Origin: Batillaria attramentaria | Lineage: Eukaryota; Mollusca; Gastropoda; Batillariidae | DNA length: 64,000 nucleotides | Reading direction: 5' to 3' | Assembly (NCBI GenBank): GCA_018292915.2 | Contig: JACVVK020000032.1 | Span: forward strand, 2,303,501-2,367,500 | Shown: in pieces, positions 21,741 through 33,254 of the stretch | Position numbering within the stretch: position 1 is the stretch's first letter | How the letters are laid out: every line of letters begins with the position of its first letter | Made by a program: the position numbers and the translations under genes | The notes under the pieces: generated by a model | The model's database searches: none | Seen by the model: the letters and a program-made list of their open reading frames with translations, nothing else | Told to the model about the DNA's origin: nothing

Positions 21741-22715
21741 GAGAACAACGCACAGCTATCCTTTTTTGTAGTGTATACTCACCCCTCCCAGAAATCCCGT
21801 CATTCCGTAGAATGTGCTGCGAATGCCCATTGGCACCTGACTGGTGGGAACGAGATAATCACAAAAGATGGCCGTGAACCCGCCCAAGTAGGCTTTGTGG
21901 TAGACCTGGAAGAAATTAACGATCACGAAACAGATGAAGTTGGGTTCCCTGAAAACTTGCCAGGTCTTTCTCCAGAAGGTGTATTCTTCCCTCTTCTTTG
22001 CCCTCGATTCTTTCTCGTCTGGTTGTTGTTGTTGTTCCGGAGAGCTTGGTGAGTCATTTTCACTGTCCGAAGCTTTTCTTGGTTTCTGGCCGTACTTCGT
22101 TTCCCCGTGGATTCCGGCGTACACCATGAGCCCACACGCACAAACCGCTATGAAGAAGTTGGTCAGCTGGAAAGCGCGGAAGTTGTGCAGACTGCTGGAG
22201 GTGAACTCAATCAGAAGAACGCTCTGGCCTCCGATAAGCCCCGCCACCGTTGACCATCTCGTCAAGCGCAACCTGACCTTCTGATCCGCCGAGATTTCGG
22301 TGAAAAGACAACACGACAAGAGCCCGACAAAGGTGAACATGGTGTCGTACAGGCAGAGCGCAACGATCAGATGGATGCCTACCGCCCAGTCGCTGTTACC
22401 GAATCTGAACCACGGGATCATGAAAGCCAGGGCAAAGAAAGGTGCAGAATAGAGGATGCCCTCCCGGCGCGTTCTGGTTATGACGAAATTGGTGTTGTCC
22501 TGCAGGACCGCGAACAGGGGATCGTTGACGGCGTTCCAGACCATGTAGAGGAGCTGGGAGAAGTGGAACCACGACTCCTTCACGCCGTACTCGTTGAGGA
22601 AGACCTTGACGTAGTAAAAGCCGAAGGCTCGGCTCATCATGCTGAAGCCAAAGTTCAGGGCACAGTAAGACAGGAGTCCCTTGTCGATCTTGCTAATCTC
22701 GTCCTTAATCGCCAT
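18396..22715 (-). CDS. TMEM180/MFSD13A-like transporter, gene B (intact)
   Basis: Five minus-strand exons, 21783-22715, 20868-21022, 19921-20004, 19648-19765 and 18396-18548, join in frame through GT-AG junctions into 480 residues. Exon sizes and phases match gene A apart from codon-level indels. The product is a multi-pass orphan transporter of the TMEM180 family: SWFHFSQLLYMVWNAVNDPL, RTRREGILYSAPFFALAFM, FVGLLSCCLFTEIS, then a charged linker (residues ~208-240, with a short Gln run), TSQVPMGIRSTFYGMTGFLG, FGAPFVGQLGYFR and KPISSTVFGSNALVTKP. The C-terminal transmembrane helix (IICLTPVVLGVVQYVVW) is followed by a short tail. The start at 22715 is in the same position as in A and C. It lies about 1.4 kb past the Ty3 element and 3.7 kb downstream of gene C's stop codon. 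Confidence 0.92.
18640..18760 (+). mobile_element. Diverged tRNA-SINE family 2 head
   Basis: GATAGCCGAATAGTAAGAG then TTGGACTTTCATTGCTTGGG, and GGGCTGGGGCCAAATATTTG, match the family 2 heads at 25475 and 60587 with extra changes. The body is lost into T-rich sequence. Located in intron 4 of gene B. Confidence 0.55.
19160..19350. mobile_element. Foldback MITE with ~70-bp arms
   Basis: The left arm (GACTTAGTAGGGCTTCGTAC to ATGTAAATTAGGC) is inverted at the right (GCCTAATTTACATGTAAATG to GTACGAAACCCTACTAAGTC) with few mismatches, around a ~45-bp centre. Single arms recur at 33872-33935 and 58621-58700. Confidence 0.75.
20157..20220. repeat. (CA)n
   Basis: About 32 uninterrupted CA units in intron 2 of gene B. 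Confidence 0.95.
20290..20680 (-). mobile_element. Decayed LINE 3' end with (TAAC)n tail
   Basis: It aligns with 52024-52420: a TTAG-type simple tail, then AAACAAGATGTAAATAA, GTCCAAATGAGA and GAGATCCGTACA blocks in the same order. No reading frame survives. Minus orientation is inferred from the better copy at 52024. Confidence 0.55.
21095..21428 (+). mobile_element. LINE 3' end with (ATT)n tail
   Basis: It starts with a remnant of the conserved end of LINE Pol (in frame: TFKKNLKTRIHLF), then a 3' UTR containing a GT/GCGT microsatellite, AGAGCGCTATATAAGT and a tail of about eleven ATT units. Minus-strand counterparts are at 52720-53155. Confidence 0.6.
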
Positions 22716-24445
22716 TTTGTGCAGTAAAGTTGTGATAAGATGTAATGGTAGTAATAGTGAACTTTCAGTCTCTCAACAGATAGCAAACCCTTTCCATAAT
22801 GTTGTAAAGTGTAGAGAAGTACGCTTGGAATCCCTTGTCGATCGTGTCGCTTTCTTCCGTAATGACTGTCACGTGAATAATATTATGGTCATGAACTACA
22901 CGGTCAGTTCCGTGTTAAAGGTCAGCAATCTAAACAAAAAGCCACAAACAATGTGGGGTTTTTAATAATAAAACACACCCGACTGTGCAAAATGCACAGT
23001 CAACTCTGTCACAGTTACAGAGGTTTCAACGTGCCTGAAACCCTCTGTTAAAGCCAAGGGCGGCCTGAATTCACAGCTCAGTGACACTCGCGTTCTGACA
23101 CTGAGCGAGAAAGATCGCAGTGGCTGGTCTCACTTCTCGTCAGTGCAGCACACAACACCCGCTAAACGCTGTAGGCACTGATGTCTCGCTCACTGACCAA
23201 AAGCACAATGAAGTCAACGCAAACTCACGCTCTGGTTTTATAAGGGCCTCAAAGCGCTGAAAACTTCAGCCACCGTCAGTGACAGATTGCCTGCATTATG
23301 TACAGTCGTAGTTTCAAAACACACACCCAAAAAAAAAAACAAAAAAAAACGCTGTTTGCGGCATTTTGTTGAGACTGCAGACCTTTAAGTCCACGTTTAG
23401 TCTTTCAGTAGACAGCAAATACGTTCAAGTGTATTGTAATTCCCAATTCACACTCAAGCGAGGACCGCTCTTTACGGCGACTGCAGCCCTGCTATGCGCC
23501 CAGCTGAAAAATCTTTGCCCGCCCGAAAATGTCTGAGTAAAATGCACATCGCAGTATCAGTTAACGCCCCAGTGCATCTGACCTGTCATTCCTAGACACG
23601 TATGCAGTAAACTGACCCGGAATAACATGTTTACGCCGCCCTGTTCACTTATGATACCATGTTCTAGCATCCGGGACATGCAAGGGGGGTCCCCCCCCAA
23701 AAAAAAAAATTCACACGCGACAAAAACACGCTTCAACCGGCAACACCCTATTCTATATCTGACCAGAAAAATGAAGCTCTCTTCGTTTCAAGTTAGTCTG
23801 TGCAACCCTCTCCCTCTGCCCGGCTGAAACTATGCTGATACAGTCTGCCCGAGGCTCTGACTCAACTGAGCATGGGCCGAACACTAAGCGTTGTCCAGAC
23901 TGACTGCCGTCTTCTGTGCCGCATGTTATTGTGACCTAAACCAGCCACGAGAACTTGTCAGCAGTGACAGGAGAGTGACATGGCGTGCTGTGTGACCTTG
24001 CCGCCTCGCTTCGCGGCTTGCATTTCGTAGCGGGACACTTACACGCTGTGCTATCTTCCTGGCTGTGTTGCCTGAACGCTTGTTTTTGCCTCTAGGGCCG
24101 CCTGCATGATCACCTCGTTGTGGCGTGGACGATACACCCCAGCTAACCAACCAACCTGAACGCAACATTATAAATAGGCCACGTTCTTCCCGCGGTGCTT
24201 ATTGTGTGTCGCGATAGCTCAGCTGGTGAACGATGGTGCGCCCTTTTTTGGGGGGGTCAAACCTAAACAATCTGTTCATTTCGTTCATCAAATGGGTTGC
24301 TCAAGAAAATTCTGAAGTTGCCCACGTCATAGAAAATGCCGCTGCCCGATTACCATTCTTTGCAGTGTAGGCCCTTAAGACTACTTACTGCCCTCGGCCG
24401 GGCCGGCAGAGATTTTATTTTCGTTTTGTATGTACGGTAGCTGTT
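22716..24445. other. 5' flank of gene B
   Basis: Should hold the gene B promoter and possibly distal 3' sequence of gene C. I recognise no exon, promoter motif or named repeat. Confidence 0.4.
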
Positions 24446-24446
24446 A

Positions 24447-24448
<2 letters not shown>

Positions 24449-24542
<94 letters not shown>

Positions 24543-24646
24543 TGTTTGTGCCGGCAGGCTTTGTCCTCAGTCGTTACCCAGCCGTTCGTGTCACCCCGGC
24601 CTGTGTAGTGGAAAAAGGACGCTACACACCTAAACAACCAATTAGC

Positions 24647-24745
<99 letters not shown>

Positions 24746-24928
24746 GCACACGTGTACAACGAAGTCCTTTGTTTCATGTTTTGGCAGATCAGCAGACTGA
24801 CTGATTTACTGAATCATTTGTTTCCAAGGTACTAATTCAAACCCGAGAACTAACAGCCCCAAATCATAGCACCGATACCACCCTCAGTGTCAGCCAAGGA
24901 CACAGACATACAAACCAGCTTGTGAAAA

Positions 24929-25002
<74 letters not shown>
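24449..25002. repeat. Cluster of three long (CA)n arrays
   Basis: Arrays at 24449-24540, 24648-24750 and 24931-25002, with about 110 and 180 bp of ordinary sequence between them. Confidence 0.95.
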
Positions 25003-25006
<4 letters not shown>

Positions 25007-25287
25007 CTCAAGATGTGTAACTCTGCGGTCTTGACATGATTATCTGCCCCTCGGAAATATGGAAGACTGTGACGAGACTGCCGAAAACACAACATTCAAC
25101 AAATTCAGTCGTGCAACAATCGCTGGGAAATCTGATGATCAGTTCGAATGACACAAAGGTATGCCCACTAACTACTAGACTTTGAATGATTTCCAATTAT
25201 GTCACCTCAGTATGCATGTACAGCATGACAGAAGGAGTAACTAGACAAGATCGACTGCATCTCTACCGTCGTTTGGTAACTTAAAGG

Positions 25288-25760
25288 CCTGGGCCCGCAT
25301 GTAAAAGTCGGGGTTAGGGAGTTTAGCCCCGGGTTAGAGTCTAAACACGAACTAAACTAGCTCTATAGGGTTAAATTGTCTGTTTGTTTTTTTTTAAATC
25401 AGGAAGCGGGTCCATTCCAGCAAGGTGTCTATGCCGTAATATAGAAGGATTTTTGTCTTTCTTTCTTCGCTTCCAGGGAGCCGGGGTGGTCGAATGGTAG
25501 AGCGTTGGACTTCTAATGCTCGGGTCGTGAGTTCGATCCCGGCTGGGGCCAAATATTTATACTGGCTTTTTCATCGTTGCCTCGTCTTTGATATCACCCT
25601 GTGTGGTGGAAAAGGACGTTAAACCCCCAAACACCCACCCACACACCCATCCTTTCTTCGCTTCCTTTTTTATTTTTGTTTCTGGGTTTCTTTTGTCCTA
25701 GTCTGGGTTAGGCCCGTAGCCGTGGGTTAAATTAACCTCGAGTTTTACATACGGGCCCTG
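25288..25760. mobile_element. MITE copy 2, split by a SINE
   Basis: The same element as 4396-4668: left end CTGGGCCCGCATGTAAAA, right end TTTTACATACGGGCCCTG. It is interrupted at 25475-25651 by a tRNA-SINE flanked by a 14-bp duplication, so the MITE is the older insertion. Confidence 0.75.
25475..25651 (+). mobile_element. tRNA-derived SINE, family 2, nested in a MITE
   Basis: The head GGGAGCCGGGGTGGTCGAAT and box B GAGTTCGATCCC are followed by a short body ending GGAAAAGGACGTTAAACCCC and a CA/CCCA-rich tail. The target duplication CTTTCTTCGCTTCC is at 25461-25474 and 25652-25665. MITE copy 1 provides the unoccupied site. Confidence 0.85.
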
Positions 25761-26427
25761 AGCGCTATGGATTTGAGAAGCACTTAGACCCCTTTACCAC
25801 TCGACTGTAGATTTGTTGGTGACACGATCCGTCATTCACAAACAACTTGCTGGCACTATCTACTTTGACCACTGTACCCCCACTGTGTTGGACAAACATT
25901 TGATAGACTAGGTATTTAGCCCCAGTACAATACCTACACTAACGCTGCAAGTACAGAATCATTTGGGGTGTTCCAAACATACACACGTAGCCGTTCTGGA
26001 TGTATCAGTACAAATAAACTTGACCAAATATGTGGATGTTTGTACTCTTACAATAATCGTTGCCTGCAATCGGAGCCTAATATTTCTTGAAAATGTATGC
26101 AAAAACAAACAAACAAACAAACAAAAAACACCGACCGCAATCGCACAATTATCAGTACATCCATCCTAGGACACAGTAATATGACAAGTTAATAGCATAG
26201 TACGGCCACACTTGTGAATGTTCGTATTGTTCTCTGGAATCGGAACTGAATATCTAATGAAACATGGGGGGAAACAATCGCACAGTCGTCAAGAATGAGG
26301 TATGAAGTACATACGTCACAGTCAAATGACGAGTTAACCGCACAGCATGACCAGTTGATGGCGGATTGGACTTGATTATACCGGAAGTGACGCTACAAAG
26401 ACAAAACAATGACACGACTGCGCATGG

Positions 26428-27222
26428 TCATACAGGTCCGGCGGTTTCTGGTACTCGGTACTCGAGCGTGAAAGACCGTCGGATGGTGTAGTGAGACCAT
26501 GAGAAATACTGGATGATGCCTAACACCACTGGATAGAAACATACCAGCTTGAACATAACGTCTTTCACCACGTCAGCCGCAGGCTCTGATAAAAGTCCAT
26601 CCTGCAAAAGTAAACAAATAACCAAATACGCCAATAAATAAAACAACTGGTGTTCGCACTGCACGGAAACCTATCGAAACCTGACCAAAGGTAAATGAAA
26701 AAACGAAACATTACGCAGTGTGTCTTTAAAATGGACTCTTTCTTGGTACTATTTTTAAAAACAACAACAACAACAACAAAAAACACCCAACATTTGTTGC
26801 GATTCAGTAGTACTAGTAGCAGTGAAATATGCAACTGTCGCATACTAGGCCTGTTCGCGACAGGGTACATTGCGTCATCATTTTAACCGCAGTAGCTGTG
26901 TGCATCAGTCAACTCTTTGCCCTCGAATCGCAAACATGAGTTACTCAAAAATCTCCACCCGCCAACCCGGCAACCACCAACCCCCCCCCCCCCCCCCCCC
27001 ATACAATTGCAAAGGTCCTGATCGGTCAGCGAATGCCAAAGTATTCTATTAGCCTGCAGCGGTATTTACATACTTCAAAAAGCTGAAATGTTGTCCTACC
27101 TTGAGTTGTTCATACCCAAAGCTGTTCAGAATGGCGACCACCAGCATGGGGGACAGGCTGTTAGCGGGCTTTACCACCAGGGCGTTGGCTCCGTATACAG
27201 TGGACGAAATGGGATGTCTGGT

Positions 27223-27311
<89 letters not shown>

Positions 27312-29649
27312 TAAACTTGTATTTGAGCAGGAAAAGCACAGATTATGCATCTCGAATTTCGTATGTGTTTGTGTCTTAATTTCTTCATCTTTTGGAAAAA
27401 TGACAGCTGCAACTCAAAACCGAAGGTGGCTACATAAAAAGTGTTCAGTTAGAACCGAATCTTAGACAAATATAACTCACATCCATAAATCATTATTTTC
27501 TCAGACAGCGAGAAGAGGATCTAATCAACACAAATAATTCACATAGATGCACAGAAAGATCATGCAGTTGTTGATTATAACTCAGAAATGTGATCTTACT
27601 TGCGATTGTATTTTTCACGGTCGTGATCCGAGATGTCCGATAGCGGCATGTTAAACAGAGAGTAGGCGGCTCCGGTGCAGCTTCTGCAGCAAACAAAACA
27701 AGCATTTGCATATCAGTTGTACATTACAGCAGAGCAGACAGCGCTGGGACCACACCACCATCTAGTCTCAGGTACAGTTTGGGAAAATTGACGGAACAGC
27801 GTCATTCATCTCCCGGTGTCCTTTTTGTATTACAGGCGTAAGGACAGAAATTGACCGTGGGGTGATGTTTGGTGTTTATTCGAGGTACCCTGTTTGGCGA
27901 GTGTGCTTATTTGTAGTGAATTTTGTTGTCATGAAAAAGCGTGATTTTCGTGTTATGTAGGTCAAGGTGCATGCCAGGTGGCCGCAACAAGAAGCAAGCT
28001 GCCACTGAAGCTGGGACGTTTTGCACCGAGGTCTAGCACAAGTGACGCAAGCGGATTTGTGTGAACTGGCCCTCTGGCCTAAACAGAAAGTAGACGTGCA
28101 TTTCTGCAGTGAGGCCTGGGCGGAAAGGAGACATTCACTTAAAAAAAAAAAAAAACCTCCTGTTTTGTGCGTGCCCTTGAATGGTCTGTGCATGGTAATT
28201 TTTGATTCTAGATTGAAGGGTTTTTTTTAGGGGGTAATTTTGATGCCTGAGGCTAATAGATAATAAATAGGCATTTTGAGACCTCGTGCAATTGTGTCCT
28301 TTGGCATGGCATGCGTTGACCGTAAGAACACAAACTGAGCGTGGGGGTCAGGTGGAGTGTTTCTTTGAAGGATCCTGCTTTGCGAGTATGCTAGTTTGTA
28401 GTGAGTTTCGTTGTCACGAAAAAGCGTGATTTTCATGGTAAGGTGCATGTCACTGTGCAAGAGCTCAGAACGACGTGTGAGCATAATTATGATTAGTAGA
28501 GGAAGATCGGCCTTGTCCCGTGCAGCGGCACAACACAGTAATAAGTCCATGACGTCATTTCGTGGGGTGGGTGGGTGGGTGTTTGGGAGTTTAACGTCCT
28601 TTTCCACCACATAAGGGTGATATCAAAGACGGGGCAACGAGAAATAAGGCCAGCACAAATATTGGGCCCCAGCCGGCGGGATTCGAACTCACGACCCGAG
28701 CATTGAGAGTCCAACGCTCTACCATTCGGCCACCCCGGCTCCCCCGTCATTTCATGGGAAATAGGGTGATTTCAAGATGAAAGATATTGACGTAATGACC
28801 CTTTTCCACAAAATGACGCCATGGATGTTTTGCCACTACACAGCAGTCTTTACAATAATTATGCTGCCTGTCACATTGTCCACTGACGCGCCATGCCGGT
28901 GTACTAAGGACCAAGCTGTCACATCACCTCCATCACAGAACATATCGCCGACACTAGACACAACAGAATGAAACCCGTTGCCGTGCATTTCAACTCTGCA
29001 GGCCACTCCATCTTAAATATGACAGTAACTGGTCTGTGGCTTATGCACGGCGACGCCACAGACAGACGTGATATGGAGTCGCATATTATTCAGCGCCTGG
29101 GAAGCCAGGCCCCGGGTGGTTTGAACGAAAAGCCGTAACATAACCCTCTGAACTTTTTTCACACACAGTTTATGGTCTTGTGTCAACAAAGGATGGGTGT
29201 TGTGATGTCTGCTTTTTTTTTTTACTATTCATTTCTGTTCTTTTCTGCCCCACTTTTTTTTTTCACACACACCATGGTCTTCTGTCACCAAAGGATGGGT
29301 GTTGTGATAGTTTTACTATTGTTTTCTGGTCCTTTTCTCGCCCACCGTTTTTTTTTTCCCGCGCCGTGTATGTCAGTACATCCGCAGAGTTACCTTTTGT
29401 TTGTTTATTGAAGTTATGTCCCATTTGTTTGTGTCCTGAGGAAGGCGAAAGCCGAAACGTTGACCTGTGCCGTCCTTTGTGAAAGTTAAGTGGTTTCTGT
29501 CCCTTTTATGTCGCTTTTATTTGCTTAACTTGAACCACTTCGCAGTCATTACCGTTTCCTTTTCTCTTCAGATACTTGTTTTAACTGAGAACATAAACGT
29601 CTCATGCTACCTTGCGTCTAGAGCCTATATGCACATGGTCAAGACGGCA

Positions 29650-29740
<91 letters not shown>

Positions 29741-30900
29741 TAAACAACGGTAACAATAATAACAGCAATATCCGAAACGACTTACGTATCCAGCATAATG
29801 AAGAGCATGAGAAGCCATGGATTGGAAGGTCCTATGAAGTACATGACAAGTCCACTGCAGATCTTGTACACGAAGCTACAGCGGATGATACGGAAGTAGC
29901 CGAAGCGGCCTACTATAGGTGCGCCAAATATCACCATCAGCTGCAGACACACATTTAAATTTATAAAATAAGAATATATACCTACTAAAACCTATATATA
30001 GGTAGGTCGTACATCACCAGCAGCTGCACACACACATGCAACTCATAAATTCAAGATATTGGCGTATGTCCTGAGTGTGCGGTGAATATCGTATAATCAG
30101 CTGCAGATGCAAATTTATAGAATACAAATATAGGCTGCATGCGTTCTCTGCATAAACTCCCAAAGTCCCTCCCACCCACCCGCAATGCAGACAATTCTGC
30201 AAGACAGGACTTTGCACACGTCATCACCCCTTCACACCTACCCAGTCGTCACTCCAGACCCCCCCCCCCCGCCCCCCTACGCACACACACACACCTCCCT
30301 TCTTCCTCCATCCCACCAACCTCCAACCGCGAACACTTCGTATTGGAATGACACACCAATACTGAAAAATCCGTCGTATTAAATCGATCGCATTAAATTT
30401 TGTTTTTCCTTCTGATTTAACAGCGGCTCTACCGACTCACGCCGCCAAGGAAGCCAGTGAAACCGTAGAACGTGCTGCGGACACCGACAGGAACTTTGCT
30501 GGTCGGGATGAGGTACTCGCCCAAAATGGCCGTGAAGTTGGACAAGTAGGTTTTGTGCAGCTCTTGGAAGAAGTTTGTCGCGACGAAGGCGATGAAATTC
30601 TTTTCAGACAGAATCTGGCGATAAAGAGAAAAAAGGAGATAGGTCACAGGTAAAGGGCAAAATTCAAGATATTTAATTTATTGACCATTTATTGATTTTA
30701 AACTTATCTTCATTTGGGGATTTGCATTTCCGCCTGCTGATAAACTCATTGACATCTAGGCCATTGGATATTTCCTATGGATAAGATAAGACAAGATGAG
30801 GTTTGATAAGATAAACGTTATTCATCCTTCAGGGGGGAATTGCAGAGTCTGCACAGGCAAGACAATCAACATAATTATGTACATGTATATAAAAACAGTG

Positions 30901-30979
<79 letters not shown>

Positions 30980-31114
30980 AATGAAATGCAATTGTGGATA
31001 CATGTGCGAACATTACAATACTTTGGAAAAATTAATGATGACTAGAAAAAAAATCACGGTGAATGGGCCATGCATAAACACCCCCCCCCAACCCCCCCCC
31101 CCCCAACTTTCAAC

Positions 31115-31157
<43 letters not shown>

Positions 31158-33174
31158 CCCCCCCTTTATTTCCCTCAGATAGTTTATACTTTTTAACTTT
31201 TTTATTGTGTGGTTGTTTGTTTGTTTTGATGTTGTCTTTTTTCAGCACCCTTTAACGTAGAATAGCAGGACAGCATGTAGGATAGGCAGCAATGCCTAAA
31301 TGCTCTATCCTGAATAAAAAAAAAAAGTTTCATCATCATCCCCCCCCCCCCCACACACCAGCCAACTAAATGAACAATCAAGGTAACAATCATAAAACAG
31401 ACTTCCGAAACTAGCAGCAAACACCATTTGCTGACTCACACAGATGAGCTTCCCATAAGCCTTTACTGCTTAAATAGCGTGGAGTGGTTGTCACATGTTT
31501 GTGTATTGATCTGACACCATCAGGTTGGACCATTTAACACCGACACTCCGCACGCCGAGATTAATCAGCAGATACGTGGATTGCATTCATTACTCACTGC
31601 AGGCGTGGATGGATGACTGTACATCGGGTACATGACCTTTGGTTAAAAATATGTCAATGTGAACGTAAGCAGCTCTGCTAAGGAAATACCATGTTTAGCG
31701 GTTTGGGGTTTTGTTGTTGTTGTTGTTTGTTGGTTGTTGTTGTTGTTGTTTTTGGGGGGTGGGGGGGGGGGGGGGGGGCGCAGAGGTGGTGTTTTTTTGG
31801 TTAGAAGGGGAAGGCCTTTTTCCAGATATGTAAATAATAACATTAATAATAATTGTGTATTTTATAGGCGCTTTACCCAGTTTCTTGACCTGCATGGCGT
31901 AAAACCCTAAATAACAAACTGACTAACTAACTAACCCAGTTTCTTGAATTGGCTCAAAGCCGCCTCCCAACTGAACACGCGCGATCACGTGGAACACACA
32001 CATTCTCTCACACACTGGACATGAACACATCACAATCACGTGGTGTGAAGCGTCAGCTCAGCTATTTAAGTTTCGGAGTTACGAACTGCATTTATTTTTT
32101 TAATTTTATGGACTGAACATTTCCAAAGCAGAGGGGGAGGAAGCCGGAGTACCAGGAAAGAATCCCCGGGTAGAGGTAAAGTGTGTTATGACAAGTCAGA
32201 CTACTCGCTGGCTACGGCATTGAATCAACTGGCTGTGTAACCAAGCAACTACATGTACCTCAATCTTATCCTTTAAGCCTTTTTCAACCTCTGCATACGT
32301 CAAACGTACCAAGAGTATACTATTAGTAGGAACATACATACAATGCTGCAATAACTTTAAACACACATAAATTGTAAAACAAACAATAAACCCCCCAACT
32401 TCTAAAAAATCCAATAAAACTGCTTAAAAAATTAAATTAAACAATGAAAACCTGGAAAAAAAACTCCAGAAACTCAACAAAAACTAATAGAAAAAGCAAG
32501 CACAATAACTCACTTAAAACAAACAAAAAAGACAACACAATAAATAAATAAATAAATAAATAAATAAATTTGATGTCTATGTGTAAAAAAAAAACACCCC
32601 AAAAAACAGAATTTAAAAAAAAAAAAAAATAAGCTACCTGCCATGACTTTAGCCAGAAAGGCTTCTTCTCGCCAGGCTCCTCGTCTTCAAGTCGTTTCTC
32701 GTGCGCGTCCTGAGCATGGAGGTCCCAGACAGTGTGGGCGTTGAGTCCCGTGTAGATCATCAGCAGCATGCCTATCACAGCCACGAAGAAGGCGGTGATC
32801 TGGAACGCCAGGAAGTTCTGCATGCTGCCCGACGTGTACTCAAACACCAAGATGGCGCAGTGTCCCAGCATGCCTGCCATCTGCGCATACCTGACGAAAC
32901 AACAACGAAAGTGATCAAGGCTGGTGTTGTTGTTGTTGTTGTTTTTATCTTTTGTTGTATTTTTTGTTTGTTTGTTTGTTCGTTTGTTTTCGAAAAGGAC
33001 GTTAAACACCCAAGCACCCTTGTTTCAACTGGCTTTCTATTGATTCATGTAACTTTAGTGCCTGCTGTTTAAGGATGTGTTTTATGTGCGTGTGAGTGAT
33101 GTGTGAATGCGCAATGTTTATTTCAAGACTTGCGCAACACAAATGTTATTTATCAGTTATTATTATTATCATTT

Positions 33175-33254
<80 letters not shown>

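Noticed and set aside
24350..24751. Long frames of alternating Cys-Val or His-Thr, here and at many other CA/GT arrays
   Set aside because: They are only translations of dinucleotide repeats, open on both strands, with no codon structure or conserved domain.
25475..25550. tRNA-like sequences (also near 17.9-18.3, 37.6, 40.8, 47.1, 48.7, 59.9, 60.6 and 62.8 kb)
   Set aside because: Each is the head of a SINE with a common body and target duplications, so they are not functional tRNA genes.
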